A stretch of 54,403 bases of DNA from Coriobacteriia bacterium (GTDB lineage: Bacteria > Actinomycetota > Coriobacteriia > Coriobacteriales > Atopobiaceae). Shown here one piece after another: positions 40,697-48,280 of this stretch; within the stretch, counting starts at the first letter, position 1, and every line of letters begins with the position of its first letter. The notes below the pieces were generated by a model that was given only the letters and a program-made list of their open reading frames with translations, was not told the origin of the DNA and did no database searches. A program made the position numbers and the translations under genes. The stretch is from assembly GCA_030530145.1 (NCBI GenBank), contig JAUMVN010000014.1:1-54403 (forward strand), written 5' to 3'.

Positions 40697-42463
40697 CTAC
40701 TCACCTTCCTGGATGCAGCCGAAGGGGCAGGACTGGAGGCACTGGCCGCAGCCGATGCACTGGTTGGGGTCGATGACCGCGAGCTCGTCCTCGTCGCGGC
40801 CGAGCGCCGGGCAGCCGATCTGGATGCAGGTGCCGCAGCCCTGGCAGGAGTCGATCACCGGCCGCGGGCGGCGGGAGCGGTCGATCAGGCGGCACGGCGA
40901 GCGGAAGACGACGACGCTCAGCTTGTCGGTGTGCGAGACGGCCTCCTCGAGCGCGCGGCGGATCTCGCGGGCGTCCTGCGAGTCCACGAGCTCGACCTCG
41001 TCGACGCCGATGGCCTGGCAGAGCGCCACGATGTCGAGCGGCTTTCCGGCCGGCACGTCCAGGGGAGAGACGCCCGCCGCCTGCTCGGCCAGGGTGACGC
41101 CGTTGCAGGGGTTGCCCTGTGCGCCCGTCATGGCCGTGGTGCGGTTGTCCAGGATGCAGAGCGTCCCCTTGCCGCCGTTATAGACGGTCCCGAGCAGGCT
41201 CGTGATGCCGGAGTGCGCGAACGTGGAGTCGCCGATGACGCCCACGACCGGCCGGCCCGTGCGCCTGGGCGCGCGGGCGAGCTCCATGCCGTGCGCCATC
41301 GAGAGCGAGGCGCCCATGTCGATGACGGAGTCGACGGCTCGGTAGGGCGCGACGGCGCCCAGCGTGTAGCAGCCGATATCGCCCGTGACGATGGCGTTCA
41401 TCTCGCGCAGCTGCACGTAGACGAGGCGGTGCGGGCAGCCGGAGCAGAACGCGGGCGGGCGTGCGGGAAGGCCTGCGGCGGGCGCCGGGTGGGGAGGCTC
41501 GCCCATGCCGAAGGCGGCGCGGATATGGGCCGGGCGGATCTCGCCGCCGCGCGGGAGCGGACCGGCGGGAGGCTCGCTCACCTCGATGCCCATGGCGCGG
41601 ACCTTCTCGGTAAAGTACGTGCAGGTCTCCTCGACCACGTAGAGCTTGTCGACGGAGGCGGCGAACTCGGCGATCTTCGCCGGCGGCAGCGGCCAGGTGA
41701 GGCCGAGCTTGAGCACCGACGCCTCGGGCAGCGCCTCGCGGACGTGCGTGTAGAGGGCCCCCGCGCAGATGACGCCGACCTTGCGGCCGCGCATCTCGAC
41801 CCGGTTGAGCTCGGTCTTCTCGGCGTAGGCGATAAGCGCGTCCTCGCGCTCGTCGGTGACGGCGCGGCGGCGCACGGCGTTGGCGGGCATCATCACGTAC
41901 TTGGGGATCTGACTCGTGTACGGGCGCGGCGCGACCTCCTCGCGCTCGCCGGACACGTCGACCATGGTGCGGGTGTGCGCCACGCGCATGGTCTCGTGGA
42001 GCATGACGGGGGTGTCGAACTCCTCCGAGAGGCCGAAGGCCAGCTTGGAGAACTCGTAGGCCTCCTGCGAGTCGCAGGGGTCCAGGCACGGGACGCGCGC
42101 GAAGCTCGCGTAGTAGCGCGAGTCCTGCTCGTTCTGCGACGAGTAGCACGACGGGTCGTCGGCGACGAGAAGCACGAGGCCGCCGTTCACGCCCGTGTTC
42201 GCCGCGCTCATGAAGGGGTCGGCCGCGACGTTCAGGCCCACGTGCTTCATGGCCGCGAGGGCGCGCACGCCGCCCATGGCCGCGCCGAGCGCGACCTCGA
42301 GGCCGACCTTCTCGTTGGGCGCCCACTCGCAGTAGACGCCGTCCTTCTTGACGAGGTTCTCGAGCGCCTCGGTCGAAGGGGTGCCGGGGTAGCCCGACCC
42401 GACGGCGACGCCGGCCTCCCAAAGGCCTTGGGCGATCGCCTCGTTTCCGCTCAGAAGCTGCAT
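40697..42463 (-). CDS. iorA: Indolepyruvate:ferredoxin oxidoreductase, alpha subunit
   Basis: TPP-dependent catalytic subunit, 588 aa. N-terminal GNEAIAQGLWEAGVAVGSGYPGTPSTE, a TPP-binding block GDSTFAHSGITSLLGTVYNGGKGTLCILDN, cysteine motif CSGCPHR, and two C-terminal [4Fe-4S] motifs (CQGCGTCIQIGCP and CIGCGQCLQSCPFGC). Oxidises indolepyruvate, phenylpyruvate or related acids from aromatic amino acids, yielding acyl-CoA and reduced ferredoxin. It is followed by iorB and preceded by an acyl-CoA ligase in the same direction. Confidence 0.92.
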   Translation of the reverse strand: MQLLSGNEAIAQGLWEAGVAVGSGYPGTPSTEALENLVKKDGVYCEWAPNEKVGLEVALGAAMGGVRALAAMKHVGLNVAADPFMSAANTGVNGGLVLLVADDPSCYSSQNEQDSRYYASFARVPCLDPCDSQEAYEFSKLAFGLSEEFDTPVMLHETMRVAHTRTMVDVSGEREEVAPRPYTSQIPKYVMMPANAVRRRAVTDEREDALIAYAEKTELNRVEMRGRKVGVICAGALYTHVREALPEASVLKLGLTWPLPPAKIAEFAASVDKLYVVEETCTYFTEKVRAMGIEVSEPPAGPLPRGGEIRPAHIRAAFGMGEPPHPAPAAGLPARPPAFCSGCPHRLVYVQLREMNAIVTGDIGCYTLGAVAPYRAVDSVIDMGASLSMAHGMELARAPRRTGRPVVGVIGDSTFAHSGITSLLGTVYNGGKGTLCILDNRTTAMTGAQGNPCNGVTLAEQAAGVSPLDVPAGKPLDIVALCQAIGVDEVELVDSQDAREIRRALEEAVSHTDKLSVVVFRSPCRLIDRSRRPRPVIDSCQGCGTCIQIGCPALGRDEDELAVIDPNQCIGCGQCLQSCPFGCIQEGE

Positions 42464-42500
42464 GCGCTTCTCCTCTCTCTATGGCGGCTAACCGGGTTCG

Positions 42501-44144
42501 TTAGCGGCGGTTCTCGTAATCTACCAGGGACTTCGTGCCGTACTGCTCGCGCAGGCGCGGTTTCTCGATCTTGCCGGTGGGGTTTCTCGGCACCTCGGCG
42601 AAGATGAACCGGCGCGGGCGCTTGTAGCGCGGAAGGCCAAGGCAGAACGTGCGCAGCTCCTCCTCGCCGAGCTTGTCCTCCCAGTCGGGCTTGACCTCGA
42701 CGACGGCGGCCGCGACCTCGCCCAAGCGCTCGTCGGGAAGCCCGATGACGGCAACGTCCTTGATGCCCGGGTGGCCCATGAGATAGTCCTCGATCTGGAC
42801 GGGGTAGAGGTTCTCGCCGCCCATGATGATGACGTCCTTCTTTCGGTCGACGAGCCAATAGAAGCCGTCCTCGTCCTGGCGGGCCATGTCGCCGGTGTGG
42901 AGCCAGCCGTCGACGAGCGTCTCGGCCGTGGCGGCGGGGTCCTTGTAGTAGCACTCCATGAGGCCGGGGCCGCGGACGCAGAGCTCGCCGACCTCGCCCG
43001 GGGCGACGTCGGAGCCGTCGGCGCCCGCGATGCGGCACTCCCAGCGGTAGCCCGGCACGCCGATGGCGCCCACGTGCGCGACGTTCTCCACGCCCAGGTG
43101 GACGCAGCCGGGGCCCATGGACTCCGAGAGGCCGTAGTTCGTGTCGTAGGCATGGCCCGGGAAGACGGCGAGCCAGCGCTCTACGAGCGACTTCGGGACC
43201 GGCTGGGCGCCGATGTGCATGAGGCGCCACTGGTCGAGGTCGTAGTCGGAAAGCGTCACCGTGCCCTGCTCGATGGCGACGAGGATGTCCTGGGCCCAGG
43301 GCACGAGCAGCCAGACGATGGTGCAGCGCTCGTCTGAGACGGTCTGCAGGATGGTCTTGGGCGAGACCCCGCGAAGAAGGACGCCGCGCCCGCCCGCGAG
43401 CAGGCTTCCCATCCAGTGCATGCAGGCGCCCGTGTGGTAGAGCGGCGGGATGCAGAGGAACACGTCGTCGGCGGTCTGCCCGTGGTGGGCCTGCTCCATC
43501 TCGGCCGCCTGGGCGAGCGACTCGTGCTTGTGCAGGATCGCCTTCGGGAAGCCCGTGGTGCCCGAGCTGAAGTAGATGGCCGCCTCGTCGTCGCGGTCGA
43601 AGGCGACGTTGGGGTCCGAGGAGCTGCAGAGGGCGGCGAGCTCGTAGTAGGGCTCGGCCCAGGTGGGGCAGTCGTCGCCCACGAAGAAGAGCAGGCGGCC
43701 GGCCTGGACGCGCGGGACGATGTCCTCCACGCGGCCGATGAACTCGGGCCCGAAGACGAGGATGTCCACGTCGGCCTTGGCCAGGCAGTACTCGATCTCG
43801 TCGGCCGAGTAGCGGAAATTGAGCGGGACCACGGTGGCGCCCGTCTTCAGGATGCCGAAGTAGATGGGCAGCCACTCGATGCAGTTGTACAGCAGGATGG
43901 CGATCTTGTCGCCGCGGTGAACGCCGCGAGAGAGCAGCAGGTTGGCGAAGCGGTTGGCCTTCTCGTCGAAGACCGCCCAGCTGATCTCGCGCCGGAAGGG
44001 CTGCTCGTCGGTGGTCTCCACGAGGTCGTAGTCACGCCAGGTTATGTGGCGGTTCTCGTGGCGCTCGGGGTTGACCTCGACGAGCGCGATGTCGTTCGGC
44101 CGCGCGGCGGCGTTGGCGCGCAGCATGTCGACGATGGTGTCCAA
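42501..44144 (-). CDS. AMP-forming acyl-CoA synthetase/ligase
   Basis: 547-aa member of the ANL (acyl/aryl-CoA ligase) superfamily, activating a carboxylic acid with ATP and CoA. P-loop [15 protein letters not shown]5-type [38 protein letters not shown], and the C-terminal catalytic lysine in NPTGKIEKP. Located upstream of iorA-iorB, it could activate or, in reverse, release aryl-acetyl-CoA (inference). TTG 44144 was chosen because CTGGAGAG precedes it; ATG 44198 would overlap unrelated sequence. Confidence 0.85.
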   Translation of the reverse strand: MDTIVDMLRANAAARPNDIALVEVNPERHENRHITWRDYDLVETTDEQPFRREISWAVFDEKANRFANLLLSRGVHRGDKIAILLYNCIEWLPIYFGILKTGATVVPLNFRYSADEIEYCLAKADVDILVFGPEFIGRVEDIVPRVQAGRLLFFVGDDCPTWAEPYYELAALCSSSDPNVAFDRDDEAAIYFSSGTTGFPKAILHKHESLAQAAEMEQAHHGQTADDVFLCIPPLYHTGACMHWMGSLLAGGRGVLLRGVSPKTILQTVSDERCTIVWLLVPWAQDILVAIEQGTVTLSDYDLDQWRLMHIGAQPVPKSLVERWLAVFPGHAYDTNYGLSESMGPGCVHLGVENVAHVGAIGVPGYRWECRIAGADGSDVAPGEVGELCVRGPGLMECYYKDPAATAETLVDGWLHTGDMARQDEDGFYWLVDRKKDVIIMGGENLYPVQIEDYLMGHPGIKDVAVIGLPDERLGEVAAAVVEVKPDWEDKLGEEELRTFCLGLPRYKRPRRFIFAEVPRNPTGKIEKPRLREQYGTKSLVDYENRR

Positions 44145-44220
44145 GGTATTCTCTCCAGGTGCCGGGCGCGCCCCCTCGGCGCGCAACTTTTTAATCATAC
44201 GCAGGTCGGCGGCCGCGCAC

Positions 44221-44281
44221 GCGGCGCATCGGCCAGCGGGCGAGGGAGCGGTTCATGGGGCGCGTGAGGCCGATGCGCCGC
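44221..44281. repeat. Palindrome with 14-bp arms and 33-nt loop (possible third family member)
   Basis: GCGGCGCATCGGCC (44221-44234) and its exact complement (44268-44281) enclose 33 nt containing GGAGCGGTTCA. That 11-mer also occurs in the 33-nt loop at 19217-19249, while the arms are unrelated. Positioned upstream of the acyl-CoA ligase. Confidence 0.5.
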
Positions 44282-44373
44282 AGGCTCCGTCGGCTGGTTC
44301 ACCGCCCGCCCGCCGATCCTTTGGGGCGCCGACAACAAGGGCACCTCTCGGCCCTTACGCTTCCCTTTGGCAA

Positions 44374-44431
44374 AATACCCTGCTTTTGGAGCCAAAATCG
44401 ACGTCTATTTTGACTCCAAAAGCAGGGTATT
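44374..44431. repeat. Palindrome with 18-bp arms upstream of the HAD phosphatase
   Basis: AATACCCTGCTTTTGGAG (44374-44391) pairs with its exact complement (44414-44431), and inside, CAAAAT / ATTTTG pair across a short loop CGACGTCT. It sits between divergent genes (acyl-CoA ligase and HAD phosphatase) and may be an operator or a REP-like element. Apart from the two palindromes, the gap 44145-44549 shows no gene. Confidence 0.65.
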
Positions 44432-44549
44432 CCGGGTTCGCCCCGCTCGACGTGCGGCCCATCTCGCGCATCGCGGGCGCCCGTCGGCCGGCCTGCCGGC
44501 CGCGCGTGCTACCCTTTGTGTTCGACGCCCCGGTGGAAAGGAAGACCCT

Positions 44550-45245
44550 ATGGCCGTGCCCACAGCCCAAACGAACAAACCTAAGGTCAAGACCGCCGTC
44601 TTCGACCTCGACGGCACGCTGCTCGACACCACGGTCGACCTCGCGCTGGCGGTGAACCACGCGCTCGAGGCCTTCGGCCTGCCACGGCGCCCGGAGGCGG
44701 ACATCATCGCCTTCACCGGCAACGGCATCGTGCGCCTGGTGGAGAGGAGCGTCCCCGAGGGCACGCCCCGCGAGCTCTGGCAGCAGGTCTTCGACGAGTT
44801 CAAGCGCTGGTACGGGGAGCACGCGCTCGACCACACCCGGCCTTACGGCGGCGTCCGCGAGTGCGTGGAGGCGCTGCTCGCGGCCGGCGTGCGCTGCGCC
44901 GTCGTGTCCAACAAGGCCGACTTCGCCGTGCAGGAGATCATCGCCGCGCGCATGCCCGGCCTCTTCGGCGCCGTCATCGGCGAGTGCGAGGCCGCCGGCA
45001 TCCGCAAGAAGCCCGCGCCGGATATGGTGGAGGCCGCGCTGGAGCGCCTGGGAGCCGACCACGAGGGCCTCGTCTACATCGGCGACTCCGAGGTCGACGT
45101 GGCGACGGCGAGGGCGTGCGGCTGCCCCTGCGTCTCGTGCTCATGGGGTTTCCGCAGCCGAGAAGAACTCGTGGAGGCCGGTGCCACAACAATCGTCGAC
45201 ACCCCCGATGAGCTGCGTCGCGTTCTTCTTAGCATGGACGCATGA
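44550..45245 (+). CDS. HAD-superfamily phosphatase (phosphoglycolate phosphatase-like)
   Basis: 231-aa haloacid dehalogenase-type hydrolase. Motif I DLDGTLLD (nucleophile D19, acid D21), motif II VVSNKAD, lysine of motif III in IRKKPAPD, and motif IV YIGDSEVD. A helical cap lies between motif I and II, as in Gph-type enzymes. Substrate likely a small phosphomonoester; not assignable. GGAAAGGA at 44534 supports ATG 44550. Confidence 0.83.
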   Translation: MAVPTAQTNKPKVKTAVFDLDGTLLDTTVDLALAVNHALEAFGLPRRPEADIIAFTGNGIVRLVERSVPEGTPRELWQQVFDEFKRWYGEHALDHTRPYGGVRECVEALLAAGVRCAVVSNKADFAVQEIIAARMPGLFGAVIGECEAAGIRKKPAPDMVEAALERLGADHEGLVYIGDSEVDVATARACGCPCVSCSWGFRSREELVEAGATTIVDTPDELRRVLLSMDA

Positions 45246-45369
45246 GAATTCCGCCAGCGGCGCCGCGACTACGCTCAGCGTACATTTCCATTTCGTTCGG
45301 CTAACTTCAAGCTTGGCGGGTTATATTCAAGTACAAGTTTCGTTTGGTCGCTCGACGAAAGGAGCCACC

Positions 45370-45675
45370 ATGGGTAAGAAGGCAGCCGAGGCACTCGACA
45401 TCAATTACGACGAGCTCGCCGAATACCTGCACGTCAACCACTCCGTCTACATGAAGGTCGACAACTCGATCTATTACCTTACGGACGCTAACTTCGAGGC
45501 CTGGCGCGCGCAGGACACGAGCCGCCGCAACGAGAAGGACCACTTCGTCGACTGCTCCGAGCTCGTCCCCACCGTCGACGAGTTCCTCGTGCTCCCCTTC
45601 GTCAACGGCAAGACCATCAAGGACGTTTTCGCGCACGCGACGTTCTACCCCTCCATCAAGGGCGAGAAGGAGTAG
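45370..45675 (+). CDS. Unknown small protein, 101 aa
   Basis: I do not recognise the family. The sequence (LDINYDELAEYLHVNHSVYMKVDNSIYYLTDANFEAWRAQDT, then LVPTVDEFLVLPFVNGKTIKDVFAHATFYPSI) is acidic and soluble-looking, with no signal or membrane helix. GAAAGGAG directly precedes ATG 45370, a TATATT -10-like element sits at 45322-45327, and a good terminator follows, so it is a genuine single-gene transcript. Confidence 0.75.
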   Translation: MGKKAAEALDINYDELAEYLHVNHSVYMKVDNSIYYLTDANFEAWRAQDTSRRNEKDHFVDCSELVPTVDEFLVLPFVNGKTIKDVFAHATFYPSIKGEKE

Positions 45676-45716
45676 CCGCAGCGACTCGCGGACTGCTCTT
45701 TTGCTTTTAGCTCGAG

Positions 45717-45748
45717 CGACCGGCGGTTTCGGCTGCCGGTCGTTTTTT
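45717..45748 (+). terminator. Rho-independent terminator after the small unknown gene
   Basis: CGACCGGC (45717-45724) pairs with GCCGGTCG (45735-45742), followed by TTTTTT at 45743-45748. Confidence 0.9.
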
Positions 45749-46237
45749 GTTTGGTAGCATGGGAGAAAGCAGCGGCCACCTGGGAAACGGCCGCGGGAGA
45801 GGATGGGCCGTCGGGCGTTCGCGCCCGGCGGCCCAGGCTTTTGTGGGCGGGTCGGGGCGTGGCGGCGGCGCTTCTTGCCGCGCGGAGAGAAGCCCCGGAC
45901 CCCTTGCGCGGCGAGAAGCGCCGCCGGCTTAGGGTACTTCTCTGCAAGTACCCTAACTATTTAACTATCGACAAAACCCCAGTTGGCAACGTGCCCGAGG
46001 CCGCTCTGGCCTTCTTAGCCTACTTCTGCGGAAGTAGGTTAAGCTCTCGCATCGGTTCATCCCGACGTCGCTTGCCGCCGGTGTTGCGACCTCGTGACGC
46101 GCTGCGCTCCGGGGCTTTTCCCGGCGCCGCCCGTAGTAAACTCTCTCTTCGCGTGCGCGGGCGCCGTCTACGGCCGCGCACCGTCTTCTGTAGGTCCGCC
46201 CGTCACGGCACGGGGCGGAAGAGACGAAAGGAACCCG
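45749..46237 (+). other. Gene-free leader region of aspS with two similar hairpins
   Basis: About 490 bp without a supportable gene. Two hairpins stand out: TTAGGGTACTT / AAGTACCCTAA (45929-45956, loop CTCTGC) and TTAGCCTACTT / AAGTAGGTTAA (46015-46042, loop CTGCGG, one mismatch). Both have TACTT-type stems and similar loops. No T-box consensus is visible. GAAAGGAA at 46226 is the aspS ribosome site. Confidence 0.5.
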
Positions 46238-48004
46238 ATGCCCTTCTCCATGCACACCCACACCTGCGGCGAGCTGCGCCCCGCCAACATCGGCGAGGTC
46301 GTCACCCTTACCGGTTGGGTCTGGCACCGCCGCGACCACGGCGGCCTCATCTTCATCGACCTGCGCGACCGCGCGGGCGTGACGCAGATCTCCTTCGACC
46401 CCGAGCACTCCGGCGGCACCGCGTTCCACGCGGCCGAGGACGTCCGCTCCGAGTGGCCCATCAAGGTCACCGGCACCGTCCGCGAGCGCCCCGAGGGCCA
46501 GGACAACGAAAAGCTCGCCACCGGCCACATCGAGGTGCTCGTCTCTGAGCTCGAGGTCTTGAACACCTCCAAGACCCCGGCCTTCCAGATCGAGGATCAC
46601 GTGGACACCTCCGAGGACGTCCGCCTGCGCTACCGCTACCTCGACATCCGCCGCCCGAAGATGGCCGCCAACCTCAAGCTCCGCAGCGACCTCACCTTCG
46701 CCATCCGCCAGGCCTTCCACGACGCCGAGTTCACCGAGGTCGAGACCCCGGCCCTCTTCAAGTCGACCCCCGAGGGCGCGCGCGACTTCCTTGTGCCGTC
46801 CCGCATGCAGCCGGGCCACTTCTACGCCCTGCCGCAGTCCCCGCAGCTCCTGAAGCAGCTCCTCATGATCGGCGGCGTCGAGCGCTACTACCAGGTGGCC
46901 AAGTGCTTCCGCGACGAGGACCTGCGCGCCGACCGCCAGCCCGAGTTCACCCAGGTCGACGTCGAGATGTCCTTCGTCGACCAGGACGACGTCATGGGCT
47001 GCATCGAGTCCGTCCTCGGCGAGGCCTTCGCCAAGATGGGCGTCCAGATGGAGCTCCCGCTTCGCCGCATCGACTACTGGGACGCCATGGACACCTACGG
47101 CTCCGACAAGCCGGACACCCGCTACGGCATGGAGCTCCACGACGTCACCCCGATCTTCAAGAACTCCAAGTTCAAGCTCTTCGCGAGCGCCGCGGCCGAC
47201 GAGAAGCTCTTCGTCAAGGCCATCAACGCCAAGGGCGCCGGCAAGTGGCCCCGCGCCCAGATCGACCGCCTTGCCGACGTGGCGGCCGGCTTCGGCGCCA
47301 AGGGCCTGGCCTACATCGCCTTCCGCGAGGACGGTTCCGTAACGAGCCCCATCGTCAAGTTCTTCTCCGACGAGGAGATGGAGGGCCTGCGCGCCGAGAT
47401 GGGCGTCGAGCCGGGCGACCTCGTGATGTTCGCCGTCGAGAGCCGCCTCGTGGCCGACGAGATCCTGGGCGGCATGCGGCGTCACATGGCCGACGCGCTC
47501 GAGCTCCCGCGCGAGGGCCATGACTTCCTCTGGGTCGTCAACTTCCCGCTCTTCCACTGGGACGAGGACACCAAGAGCTATCAGGCCGAGCACCAGCCCT
47601 TCACCCTTCCGACCGAGACCGACCCCGAGAAGATCATGGCCGACCCGCTGGCCGTGGGCTCCTACACCTACGACTTCGTCATGGACGGCTTCGAGGCGGG
47701 CGGCGGCGGTATGCGTATCCACAACGCGGAGATGCAGATGGCCATCCTGAAGATGCTCGGCTTCAGCGAGGAGCGCGCCCGCGAGCAGTTCGGCTTCCTG
47801 CTCGACGCCCTCGCGTTCGGCGCGCCCCCGATGGGCGGCTTCGCGCTCGGCCTCGACCGCGTGTGCATGCTGCTCACCGGCTCCGACTCCATCCGCGAGG
47901 TCATGGCCTTCCCGAAGACGAGCTCCGGCTCCGACCTCATGAGCGACGCCCCGTCCGAGGTCAGCTCCAAGCAGCTCAAGGAAGTCTCCCTTCGCTTGCT
48001 GTAA
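46238..48004 (+). CDS. aspS: Aspartyl-tRNA synthetase
   Basis: Class II synthetase charging tRNA-Asp (possibly also tRNA-Asn), 588 aa, standard bacterial length. N-terminal anticodon-binding OB fold (HTCGELRPANIGEVVTLTGWVWHRRDHGGLIFIDLRDR), motif 1 region EVETPALFKSTPEGARDFLVPSR, motif 2 FRDEDLRADRQPEFTQVDVEMSF, insertion domain, and motif 3 GGFALGLDRVCMLL. ATG 46238 was chosen over the upstream in-frame ATG 46094 because GAAAGGAA precedes it and the family begins here. Confidence 0.95.
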   Translation: MPFSMHTHTCGELRPANIGEVVTLTGWVWHRRDHGGLIFIDLRDRAGVTQISFDPEHSGGTAFHAAEDVRSEWPIKVTGTVRERPEGQDNEKLATGHIEVLVSELEVLNTSKTPAFQIEDHVDTSEDVRLRYRYLDIRRPKMAANLKLRSDLTFAIRQAFHDAEFTEVETPALFKSTPEGARDFLVPSRMQPGHFYALPQSPQLLKQLLMIGGVERYYQVAKCFRDEDLRADRQPEFTQVDVEMSFVDQDDVMGCIESVLGEAFAKMGVQMELPLRRIDYWDAMDTYGSDKPDTRYGMELHDVTPIFKNSKFKLFASAAADEKLFVKAINAKGAGKWPRAQIDRLADVAAGFGAKGLAYIAFREDGSVTSPIVKFFSDEEMEGLRAEMGVEPGDLVMFAVESRLVADEILGGMRRHMADALELPREGHDFLWVVNFPLFHWDEDTKSYQAEHQPFTLPTETDPEKIMADPLAVGSYTYDFVMDGFEAGGGGMRIHNAEMQMAILKMLGFSEERAREQFGFLLDALAFGAPPMGGFALGLDRVCMLLTGSDSIREVMAFPKTSSGSDLMSDAPSEVSSKQLKEVSLRLL

Positions 48005-48032
48005 GGCTTGCAACAAGCACTTCTTGCCAGCA

Positions 48033-48066
48033 ACGGCCGTTCCGCATCCGCGGGGCGGCCGTTTTT
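48033..48066 (+). terminator. aspS terminator
   Basis: ACGGCCG (48033-48039) pairs with CGGCCGT (48056-48062), followed by a T-run to 48066. It isolates aspS from the converging tracrRNA. Confidence 0.75.
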
Positions 48067-48107
48067 CGTCGGTGGGGGGAGGATTGCCATTGTTGTCACA
48101 ACCCCAT

Positions 48108-48243
48108 GGTAAAAAAGAAGGGCCCCTTTGGAAGGGGCCCGGTCGAGTCAAGATTGCCCCCTACGGGGCGCTTTCCGAGGAAAGCATTTTTGGCAAAGCC
48201 GTATTTTGACTCGCAGTGTCGATCCGACTGGTAATCGGAAGAC
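48108..48243 (-). ncRNA. tracrRNA of the type II-A CRISPR-Cas9 system
   Basis: Read on the minus strand. The complement of 48203-48236 is the anti-repeat: it pairs with the CRISPR repeat at 54368-54403 through the lower stem (TTTTG), a small asymmetric bulge, and a long upper stem (GCAGTGT, GATC, GACTGGTAATC) with only two U-G wobbles. Then follow a nexus-like hairpin GGC-TTT-GCC, a GCTTTCC/GGAAAGC stem, a GCCCC/GGGGC stem, and a terminator hairpin GGGCCCCTT/AAAGGGGCCC (48120-48140) with a U-run (48116-48111). An extended -10 (TGCTACAGT, complement of 48250-48258) suggests a start near 48243. Essential for crRNA processing and Cas9 loading. Confidence 0.88.
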
Positions 48244-48280
48244 GGCATGACTGTAGCACGACCGAAGGGGAACGAGCGCC

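Noticed and set aside
45749..46237. T-box riboswitch upstream of aspS
   Set aside because: No UGGN T-box sequence with an antiterminator/terminator pair could be found; only two small hairpins.
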